Of a stretch of 6,621 bases of DNA, positions 1 through 5,158 are shown piece after piece. This stretch comes from an uncultured euryarchaeote (GTDB lineage: Archaea > Thermoplasmatota > Poseidoniia > Poseidoniales > Poseidoniaceae): contig CALBJF010000034.1 of NCBI GenBank assembly GCA_937892665.1, positions 1 through 6,621 on the forward strand, written 5' to 3'. Made by a program: the position numbers and the translations under genes. A model generated the notes under the pieces. That model did not search any database, was not told where the DNA came from, and saw only the letters and a program-made list of their open reading frames with translations. Positions within the stretch are counted from its first letter, which is position 1. Each line of letters opens with the position of its first letter.

Positions 1-115
1 GCTTATCAAATTACCACCTGCGCAATCAATAGAAACGCGAAGACTCTACTCTTTCGCAAGAACTTGAATGGAAGCGTCTTGGCCGCTCCTCAGGGTTCAT
101 CTCGTCAGATGTTCT
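1..115. other. Left-edge flank, no supportable gene
   Basis: This stretch lies downstream of the photolyase stop codon. One plus-strand frame is open from the window edge to a TGA at 65-67 (21 codons) and could be the tail of a gene converging on the photolyase, but it is too short to recognise. A second plus frame stays open through base 240 but runs antisense into the photolyase gene, so it is probably a shadow. No clear terminator, repeat or RNA fold was seen. Confidence 0.25.
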
Positions 116-1762
116 TCAAAGACGGGTTTGTTGATGCAATGAACGCCCATCGGCCAACGTCGTACTTACCCAGGCAAATGTTTCTGCGTCTTTTCGTTTC
201 TTTTCTGGATCTCTTTTTTCCAATGTTCTCAAAGTCATAGCGAGGCGATGATTTCCTTTGAACGACGCTTTATGGCGTTCAAAATACGCCCAATACATCG
301 ATGAAATAGGGCAGGTTTTCGTTGGGTGGAATTGACATGACGAGCAAAAATCCCCCATCTTCTTGATGTATGGAGTTCCTGAAATGTAGGGTTTCGTCAT
401 CATTGCATCGCCGAGAGAGAAAGTACCCATACCCAAGACATTTGGTTCAACGACCCAATCAAAAGCATCAACAAAACCAGCATGGAACCAATCGGTTAAT
501 TCCCTCGGCTCAATATCCAGAAGTTGAGCAAGATTACTCAGTACCATCAGGCGAGGTATGTGATGTGTCCATGCTTCATCCATCACAGATTCTACGGCCC
601 AATCGAGACAATCAAGGCCACTCTTTTCACCCCAATACGCCATTGGTAACGAACGTGTTTGATTGAGATGATTTGGATGAGATTCTTCATCTGATGAAGG
701 AGTGCTTGTCCAGTTCGCTTGTCGGCTCTTGGGTTTGGTTTTCTTCACATCAATTGTCCTAAATCCATCAGTAATTTCGTGAATATGGTGGACGTATTCT
801 CGCCAAATCATTTGTCGGAGAAATCCTTCTTTTGAATTCAAAGGAATGTCTGCTGCAAGGACAAGATTAACCACATGTTGCGGCATGATGCGATGAAGGT
901 TCATTGACGAGGCGAGACGTGAATGGAAGAGTCCTCGGCTTTGTTTGCTCATCGCATCCTCATAGTGCCCAAAATGTTCCAGAATTGATGTTGTAAAATC
1001 GAGAGCTTGTTCATGATCTAATGCCGAAGTCGGAAGATGGTCAAGTCGTGCATCTCCTGGATGCTCTGCATAGAGTGTATTCACGAGAGACAGAACTTCC
1101 TGATCGATGGAATCAACCTCGTAAACAGGTGCTGGCGGAGGCGTATGCTCACCTTTCCAAGGATGGCGGTTGTCCCCATCATGACTAAATTTCCCCCCAT
1201 ATGGAGCATCATCTTCCATGAGCCAGCCTGTTTTCTTACGAACATTTCGATAAAATCGATCCATTCGAAAAGGTGGTTCAGTACCAACCGTTGAGGTAAA
1301 CCATTCTTGGGGCGTTAACCAACCTGGATGTTCGTGTACGTTAATCCGCCCTTCATCGACCAAGGGTTTGAGGGTCATTCGAAGTTCTCGTTCTGCTGGT
1401 TTGAACATATTGATTGTTCCAATTTCCTGAAGAATTCCATTTAGAGCTTCATCGTATTGTACGGTTGTTGTGAAATGCAAGACGGGAATATTCTCTGATT
1501 GAACTTCAAGTGCAAAATGGCGAAGATTGGAGAGAAGAAAACTCAACTTTTGTTTGTGATACGGCCTTCTTTTACCTTGTTCCTCGCTTTCAATAAGGAT
1601 GATTCCGTACGATTCCTTGCCTTCAAAAAAGGCCAGATTAAGTTGATCATACGGAAGGAACCACCATGATTCAGCATCCTTTTCTGAATCGTCTCTAAAG
1701 AGTGAAGAGAACGCTCCATCACCTGAAGTAGTTCTCCTCCAAGTCATATCCTGACCTGGCAC
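116..1762 (-). CDS. Iron-sulfur cryptochrome/photolyase family protein (prokaryotic 6-4 photolyase type, COG3046-like)
   Basis: This is a probable light-driven DNA repair enzyme that binds FAD and a [4Fe-4S] cluster. Members of this family repair (6-4) photoproducts; relatives may act as photoreceptors. The 548-aa product has the N-terminal antenna-type domain (about residues 33-145, including HKQKLSFLLSNLRHFALE), the family block FYRNVRKKTGWLMED...GGKF (170-192), FAD-domain motifs LFHSRLASSMNLHRI (278-292) and EGFLRQMIWREY (312-323), and the region around GLDCLDWA and PYI..TPYIKKMGDFC. Four cysteines fit the cluster ligands: C385, C473, C476 and C484. Family members are usually around 500 aa. 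The excess here is a polar N-terminal extension of about 32 residues and a long loop near 335-370. The start is GTG at 1762, with ATG at 1747 (residue 6) as the alternative. AGGAGG lies 13 nt upstream of the GTG, which is rather far. The gene is divergent from the TauE-like gene. The family call is firm; exact lesion specificity is inferred. Confidence 0.9.
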   Translation of the reverse strand: MPGQDMTWRRTTSGDGAFSSLFRDDSEKDAESWWFLPYDQLNLAFFEGKESYGIILIESEEQGKRRPYHKQKLSFLLSNLRHFALEVQSENIPVLHFTTTVQYDEALNGILQEIGTINMFKPAERELRMTLKPLVDEGRINVHEHPGWLTPQEWFTSTVGTEPPFRMDRFYRNVRKKTGWLMEDDAPYGGKFSHDGDNRHPWKGEHTPPPAPVYEVDSIDQEVLSLVNTLYAEHPGDARLDHLPTSALDHEQALDFTTSILEHFGHYEDAMSKQSRGLFHSRLASSMNLHRIMPQHVVNLVLAADIPLNSKEGFLRQMIWREYVHHIHEITDGFRTIDVKKTKPKSRQANWTSTPSSDEESHPNHLNQTRSLPMAYWGEKSGLDCLDWAVESVMDEAWTHHIPRLMVLSNLAQLLDIEPRELTDWFHAGFVDAFDWVVEPNVLGMGTFSLGDAMMTKPYISGTPYIKKMGDFCSSCQFHPTKTCPISSMYWAYFERHKASFKGNHRLAMTLRTLEKRDPEKKRKDAETFAWVSTTLADGRSLHQQTRL

Positions 1763-1836
1763 AAGGAGCCTATAACCTCCTGTCTGATGCCATATGAAAA
1801 AGACAAATTGATGATGTGGGATATCTTGGGTCCAAC
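1763..1836. promoter_or_regulatory. Divergent promoter region, photolyase / TauE-like permease
   Basis: This 74-bp region separates two divergent genes and must hold both promoters. A self-complementary CATATG at 1791-1796, with a T-run on its minus-strand side, is the best TATA-like element. Archaeal transcription usually starts about 25-27 bp from the box centre. That would place starts near 1767 for the photolyase and near 1820 for the permease, giving very short leaders and favouring the permease ATG at 1837. The minus-strand AGGAGG at 1776-1781 would fall outside such a transcript, so an additional, more distant start is possible. The box is weak by eye. Confidence 0.35.
1764..1781 (-). 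promoter_or_regulatory. Possible hairpin over the photolyase ribosome-binding site
   Basis: On the minus strand the leader reads AGGAG, eight bases, CTCCT, and then T followed by the GTG start. The two arms are exactly complementary. With one bulged base, pairing could extend to ACAGGAG with CTCCTTGT, which covers the first bases of the start codon. The AGGAGG Shine-Dalgarno-like sequence is one arm, so folding would hide it. This is seen directly as sequence; a regulatory role is inference, and the stem is short. Confidence 0.3.
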
Positions 1837-2574
1837 ATGGATGCTGTCCTAGTCGTCGTTGTTATGTTTGCAACGCTTCTAGCTGCAGCATTAACAGTTC
1901 CAGCAGGTTTTGGACTTGCAACAATGCTGACGCCAGTCATGTTGTTGTGGCTTGACCCACATCTTGCAATTGCTGCAGTTGCTATCATACATGCTGCACA
2001 CAATGGTTGGAAATTGGTCTTACTCAAAACCCATCTCGATGTTACGGCGGTGAAACGATATGGTTGGGCTATGGTTTTGGGGGCATTGATTGGGGCTTCA
2101 ATGAGCACAAGTATTGATCAGAAACCCTTGCTAATCGTTGTAGGATTTGCACTCATCCTCTTGCCTCTTTTATCCGCTACGGAGCGATGGACTTCCTATC
2201 GATTGCCTGAGGCTGAAGATAGATGGGGCGGATTTGGTTCTGGACTTATGGGAGGATTAACGGGGCACCAAGGAGCCTTGCGGGCAATGTTCCTCCAAAA
2301 GCGATTGCCGGATAAGACTGCATATGCAGCAACCGCCGCACTTCTTGCATTGATTGTTGACCTCTCCCGCTTACCTGTTTATCTTTATTCAGATGGCGCA
2401 GACCTCGTCGAATACTTACCGCTAATCGGCGGATCTGTTCTCTGCGCAATTATCGGCGTTCATCTTGGAAAGCGATGGCTCATTCGATGGAAGAAGACGC
2501 ATATTCGAACAATGATTCTTTACGGAATCGTTGCTTCAGGTTTCTTGTACATCATCGAAGGATTCAGGATGTAA
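1837..2574 (+). CDS. TauE/SafE (DUF81) family membrane permease, probable anion exporter
   Basis: This is an integral membrane protein of the TauE/SafE family. Characterised members are linked to export or uptake of sulfite, sulfonates and other organic anions; the substrate here cannot be read from the sequence. The 245-aa product has about seven to eight hydrophobic segments in two halves. The first half carries VPAGFGLATMLTPV (21-34) in place of the common GhGGG-type repeat. The second half carries the distinctive GGLTGHQGALR (139-149), followed by a segment ending in VDLSRLPVY (174-182). A cytoplasmic linker rich in charge (about 115-131) separates the halves, and the C-terminus ends in a further helix (225-241). 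A GTG at 1816 in the same frame would add seven residues. ATG 1837 is preferred because the hydrophobic N-terminal helix begins there. The gene is divergent from the photolyase, and the 85-bp gap with its own TATA box suggests the downstream small genes are transcribed separately. Confidence 0.85.
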   Translation: MDAVLVVVVMFATLLAAALTVPAGFGLATMLTPVMLLWLDPHLAIAAVAIIHAAHNGWKLVLLKTHLDVTAVKRYGWAMVLGALIGASMSTSIDQKPLLIVVGFALILLPLLSATERWTSYRLPEAEDRWGGFGSGLMGGLTGHQGALRAMFLQKRLPDKTAYAATAALLALIVDLSRLPVYLYSDGADLVEYLPLIGGSVLCAIIGVHLGKRWLIRWKKTHIRTMILYGIVASGFLYIIEGFRM

Positions 2575-2629
2575 TCCCCATTAATGAAATATGAACATAA
2601 TCCGCTTTCTATGCAATGCAGGTTATCTG

Positions 2630-2637
2630 TTTATATG
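2630..2637 (+). promoter_or_regulatory. TATA box (TTTATATG) for the small membrane protein operon
   Basis: TTTATATG is centred near 2633.5, and the ATG of the next gene begins at 2660, about 27 bp downstream. That is the usual archaeal distance from TATA box to transcription start. The transcript would therefore begin at or within a base or two of the start codon (a leaderless mRNA). No ribosome-binding sequence precedes that ATG, which agrees. Position and sequence are observed; promoter function is inferred. Confidence 0.55.
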
Positions 2638-2659
2638 ACTTGGAATTTAGTTGGTATCG

Positions 2660-2899
2660 ATGAAAGGCGACATATATCATTCCGAACCCATGGCGAATTT
2701 CCTACAAGTAGCGAGATATATTGTCGCAGGGATTTTGATAATATTGTCTTCTTGGGTCTTTTTGAACAATGTTTTTTCCGACTTATTGATGGATGGCGAG
2801 GGCGGCGCTATTCATTACCTGTACACATTCGTTGGCTATGGAATGGCACTGCTTGTCTTCATGATGACCCCTTCTGGTTTTGTGGAGAGAGGTGATTAA
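2660..2899 (+). CDS. Small two-helix membrane protein A, unrecognised family
   Basis: I do not recognise this 79-aa protein. It has a polar N-terminus of about 19 residues, a hydrophobic helix at about 20-40 (ARYIVAGILIILSSWVFL core), a short acidic loop with MDGEGG (44-49), a second helix at about 52-70, and a charged tail VERGD. ATG 2660 is chosen over the in-frame TTG 2651 and ATG 2690 because it lies about 27 bp from the TATA box and because it gives a length and layout matching the next gene product. The overlapping frame starting at ATG 2584 is rejected because its product is rich in Cys, Trp and Arg and has no membrane pattern. The stop is one base before the next ATG, so the two genes almost surely share an mRNA and probably act together. 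No function is assigned; the topology would suit a small membrane subunit or an assembly or regulatory partner. Confidence 0.65.
   Translation: MKGDIYHSEPMANFLQVARYIVAGILIILSSWVFLNNVFSDLLMDGEGGAIHYLYTFVGYGMALLVFMMTPSGFVERGD
2889..2895 (+). promoter_or_regulatory. Shine-Dalgarno site GAGGTGA for small membrane protein B
   Basis: GAGGTGA lies inside the last codons of gene A and ends 5 nt before ATG 2901. It settles the start of gene B against the in-frame TTG at 2880, which would add seven residues ahead of it. Confidence 0.7.
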
Positions 2900-2900
2900 A

Positions 2901-3143
2901 ATGGCGAAATCAATTCTTATCGGATTGCCTTCTGAAACAAAGTGGGTTGTTTTCGCTCGATGGATTATTGCCCCTGGACTTTTACTTTGGGCCACGTTAT
3001 ACATCATGGGATGGTGGATGGAGGATGACGAAATGATGCAATTCAATTGTTTCAATCTGATGGCGTTCCTTGGGTTTGCAATAGCCTTAATGTTGGTATT
3101 ATTCAATCCAATGAGAACAGTTGTGGTCTCGGACGATGAATGA
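2901..3143 (+). CDS. Small two-helix membrane protein B, apparent diverged paralog of A
   Basis: I do not recognise this 80-aa protein. It has a short N-terminus, a helix at about 21-38 (after the pair A19-R20), an acidic loop MEDDEM (40-45), a second helix at about 50-69 ending in FNP, and an acidic tail VVVSDDE. It lines up with protein A almost without gaps: FARWIIAPGLLL against VARYIVAGILII, the acidic loop against MDGEGG, and AFLGFAIALMLVLFNP against TFVGYGMALLVFMMTP. The only length difference is about two residues in the loop and two in the tail. It is one base downstream of gene A with a good ribosome-binding site, so it is translated from the same message. Two such related small proteins made together suggest a hetero-oligomer in the membrane, which is inference. 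The stop is 38 bp from the convergent exonuclease stop. Confidence 0.75.
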   Translation: MAKSILIGLPSETKWVVFARWIIAPGLLLWATLYIMGWWMEDDEMMQFNCFNLMAFLGFAIALMLVLFNPMRTVVVSDDE

Positions 3144-3181
3144 TTTAAATTTCATTATCCGCACACAATATTCTTTCTAAA
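3144..3181. other. Convergent intergenic spacer
   Basis: This is the 38-bp gap between the stop of small gene B and the stop of exodeoxyribonuclease III, which converge here. It is A/T-rich, with short T-tracts on the plus strand (for example ATTCTTTCT near 3170). Archaeal termination often uses T-tracts without a hairpin, so plus-strand termination here is plausible. No stable stem was seen. Confidence 0.3.
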
Positions 3182-3973
3182 TTAAGACGTCACGTTGTCA
3201 TTCAAATCAAGAATTACTGGGGCATGGTCTGAGATATCGAGACCACCTTGGCGATCGATTCGAATCGATTCAATAAATGGCATAAGGGCTTCATTTCCAA
3301 GCATGTAATCAATTCTCCATCCGCGGTCTTTTGCTCTGGCTTGACCTCTATTCGACCACCAAGAGTAGAGTTTCACACCTTCTCCAACATCTTCTCGGAA
3401 GAGGTCGTGCCATCCTTCTGCAAGTAAATCTGAGAACCATTTTCGCTCTTGTGGAAGGAAACCGCTCGACTTCGCATTTCCTTTAGCGTTCCAAATATCG
3501 TCTTCCGTGTGTGCGATGTTTAAATCTCCAACAACAAGGACAGGGGTGCTGAGTTGAAGATAAGGCTCTAGCCATGTCCGCCATTCATCCATCCATTGCT
3601 CTTTGAAGCGTTGACGTTCGTCCTTGTTGGAACCACTTGGGAGATAGGTGTTAATGCATGTTAGATTCCCATGCTTTGTTACAATGATTCTTCCTTCTGA
3701 ATCGTTTGAATCGATTGAACTAATCATTCCTCGGCGCTCTTCGATCATGTCAATACTTGAGAGAGTTGCAACACCCGAATAGCCTTTCTTTTCTGCTGGA
3801 TGGAGGATTGCTTGGTGTGTACTCGGCCAATTCCAACCTTTCGGAAACTGTTCTTCGAGAACGCGTGTTTCCTGAAGCATCCAGATTTCTGCATCAACAG
3901 ATTCAAACCATCCATCAATCCCTTTTCGGATAGCTGCCCGAAGGCCATTTACGTTCCATGTAACGACGCGCAT
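3182..3973 (-). CDS. xth: Exodeoxyribonuclease III / AP endonuclease (ExoIII/APE1 family)
   Basis: This base-excision-repair enzyme cuts the backbone at abasic sites and removes blocked 3' ends using a divalent metal. The 263-aa product has the full usual length of E. coli ExoIII-type enzymes. The catalytic and metal-binding positions are all present: N7 and N9 in TWNVNGLRA, E35 in MLQETR, Y110 in NTYLPSGS, D150 and N152 in VVGDLNIAHTEDD, D222 in WRIDYML, and D249-H250 in SDHAPV. The KGNAKSSGFLPQER segment (164-177) and YSWWSNRGQARAKDRGWRIDY (203-223) are typical of the family. The start is ATG 3973. The reading frame is open further upstream to 4132, but that would overlap the oxidoreductase gene by over 130 bp and add residues unlike the family. 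The gene follows the FAD oxidoreductase by 25 nt and is likely co-transcribed with it. The ribosome-binding site is weak (GGAAGAG just before the ATG). Confidence 0.95.
   Translation of the reverse strand: MRVVTWNVNGLRAAIRKGIDGWFESVDAEIWMLQETRVLEEQFPKGWNWPSTHQAILHPAEKKGYSGVATLSSIDMIEERRGMISSIDSNDSEGRIIVTKHGNLTCINTYLPSGSNKDERQRFKEQWMDEWRTWLEPYLQLSTPVLVVGDLNIAHTEDDIWNAKGNAKSSGFLPQERKWFSDLLAEGWHDLFREDVGEGVKLYSWWSNRGQARAKDRGWRIDYMLGNEALMPFIESIRIDRQGGLDISDHAPVILDLNDNVTS
3254..3269. repeat. 16-bp perfect palindrome inside xth
   Basis: ATCGATTCGAATCGAT reads the same on both strands. It lies in the coding region for the ExoIII residues around S236-D240, where Ile-Arg-Ile-Asp codons (ATT CGA ATC GAT) generate the symmetry. 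A related TTTGAATCGATTGAA sequence occurs near 3707-3718 in the same gene. It is most simply a codon by-product. Confidence 0.6.
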
Positions 3974-3998
3974 GACTCTTCCAAGAGAACTGGGCTTT

Positions 3999-5078
3999 TC
4001 ATTTTTGAAGTGGAATTGAAGCAATTGATTCTGCCGCAAGGCGAGCAGATGCAACAGCCCCGTCCGAAAGAATGTGTTCGCTTTCAACCCAAGCGCCAGC
4101 GAGCAGAATCCCTTTTTTGGCAATACTATCATGTGAAGGGCGAGTGCCTAGAACGGCAACTGTGACTTGTTCTTGTCTTCGATCATGAAGGATATGCGAT
4201 CTCCATCCAGGAGCTCGCTCATCGAGAAATGCATCCAACATATCCATGCGTTGCTCCTTTGGTTTATCTGAAAAACAGATCGCGGAAAGGAGAGATCCTG
4301 ACGGAACAGTACCTGGATGAATCTGTCTCATATCGAACAAGCCAATTGAATTCTTGATATCGAGAATGGCTTGCTTATCTCCAAGTGGAGTTGAATCGAG
4401 TGCAACATCAATCGTTGATGCTTTCAACGATTCACAATCAGGTATAGTTGGAAGAAGTTGCTTTGATTTTCTGTAGCCACAGGCGAGGATAATCACATCG
4501 GTTTCAATGTGGCGTCCATCGGCAAGGTGGACTTTATTTCGCTCAACTTGCGTTACCTTCGCACCTGTTTCAATCGGCACGCCTACTTCGTCGAGCGTTA
4601 CGGCAAGACGCCCGATTAGCCCGGACCAGCCTTCCTTTAGTCCAAGCAATTTACTTCGAAGAAGAGCTTTACTTCGTAGTTCACTCCCCATTCCCCAAGA
4701 AGCGAATTGTTCTGCAGCCCGAATGGATGGGTGTGCTATCTGGTATTTTCGAACTGCTCTTCGATACAACACAGCGTCAATCATCGGCGAACGGGGTTGC
4801 ATCATTCCCTGGCCAACGAGTTCAATTCGATGGGGACGTAATGGAAGAGTCGAGGGTTTCATTCGACTAATCTTCAACACCAAACGGTGCAGGGGTCCTT
4901 TCTTTAGCAAGAAATGAGGACCGAACCCAATAGGAAATTCATCTCGAAGTTCGCTTGATGCCCGCCCTCCTATGGTTGGACGTTGGTCGAGTACGACAAC
5001 GTGGTGACCGCGAACAGAGGCTTCCATCGCAGTTGCAAGGCCTGCAAGTCCTGCGCCGATGACAATGACTCTGGCCAT
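3999..5078 (-). CDS. FAD-dependent oxidoreductase, phytoene desaturase / amine oxidase superfamily
   Basis: This flavoprotein oxidoreductase has an unknown substrate. The 359-aa product begins directly with a Rossmann FAD-binding fold: GAGLAG (8-13), the acidic D31 at the end of the second strand, and GGRASS (37-42). A second nucleotide-contact region, VPIETGAKVTQVER...VHLADGR (167-189) then VIILACGYRKS (195-205), resembles the mid part of CrtI-like and NAD(P)/FAD-dependent proteins. The C-terminal FAD motif is GILLAGAWVESEHILSDGAVASARLAAESI-like (323-352). It is much shorter than classical carotenoid desaturases of about 500 aa. The substrate-binding part is therefore reduced, and carotenoid or isoprenoid desaturation or saturation is only one possibility. 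ATG 5078 is chosen because the protein starts at the conserved fold. It is upstream of xth in the same unit and divergent from nadC. It does not look like the L-aspartate oxidase that would feed the NAD pathway. Confidence 0.8.
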   Translation of the reverse strand: MARVIVIGAGLAGLATAMEASVRGHHVVVLDQRPTIGGRASSELRDEFPIGFGPHFLLKKGPLHRLVLKISRMKPSTLPLRPHRIELVGQGMMQPRSPMIDAVLYRRAVRKYQIAHPSIRAAEQFASWGMGSELRSKALLRSKLLGLKEGWSGLIGRLAVTLDEVGVPIETGAKVTQVERNKVHLADGRHIETDVIILACGYRKSKQLLPTIPDCESLKASTIDVALDSTPLGDKQAILDIKNSIGLFDMRQIHPGTVPSGSLLSAICFSDKPKEQRMDMLDAFLDERAPGWRSHILHDRRQEQVTVAVLGTRPSHDSIAKKGILLAGAWVESEHILSDGAVASARLAAESIASIPLQK

Positions 5079-5158
5079 GTCTTTGCTATGCTTTCCCCCT
5101 CATCAATCCCTCGCGGATAAACAGGTTGCTTGAAGTCCTTCGATGCATAGCGCTGGTC
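5079..5158. promoter_or_regulatory. Mirror-symmetric divergent promoter, FAD oxidoreductase / nadC
   Basis: This 80-bp region holds the promoters of two divergent units. A single TATA-like GATAAA (TTTATC on the other strand) lies near 5116-5121, centred at about 5118.5. An inverted pair, GCTATGC at 5085-5091 and GCATAGC at 5145-5151, is centred at 5118, almost the same point. Each copy begins about 27 bp from the central box, where archaeal transcription would be expected to start, and lies 6-7 nt from its gene's ATG. The leaders would then be 13-14 nt and start with the same GCATAGC. A bidirectional promoter with a shared initiator or operator is inferred; the sequence pattern is observed. 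Confidence 0.4.
5085..5151. repeat. Inverted repeat GCTATGC / GCATAGC
   Basis: Two 7-bp exact inverted copies (5085-5091 and 5145-5151) are separated by 53 bp and placed at matching distances from the two divergent start codons. The arms are too far apart for a simple hairpin. They may be paired protein-binding half-sites or equivalent transcription-start elements. Confidence 0.5.

Noticed and set aside
1..240. Plus-strand frame open from the window edge to base 240
   Set aside because: Its last half runs antisense through the photolyase C-terminus, and it shows no recognisable motif or supported start.
370..666. 98-codon plus-strand frame
   Set aside because: It is antisense to the FeS-cluster region of the photolyase, which is strongly conserved. 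The product looks like random polar sequence.
1770..2108. 112-codon minus-strand frame opposite the TauE-like gene
   Set aside because: It is an antisense shadow rich in Ala, Thr and Ser, while the plus strand encodes a clear multi-helix permease.
2584..2895. 103-codon plus-strand frame overlapping small membrane protein A
   Set aside because: The product is rich in Cys, Trp, Arg and His with no domain or membrane pattern. The other frame gives a coherent two-helix protein with a TATA box at the right distance and a paralog next door.
3974..4132. 53-residue N-terminal extension of ExoIII
   Set aside because: It overlaps the end of the FAD oxidoreductase gene, and the ExoIII family starts exactly at the MRVVTWNVNG segment encoded from 3973.
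3999..5078. Reading the FAD protein as NadB (L-aspartate oxidase) because nadC is adjacent
   Set aside because: It is too short for NadB and lacks the succinate dehydrogenase-like flavoprotein motifs. Its C-terminal FAD motif is of the amine-oxidase/phytoene-desaturase type.
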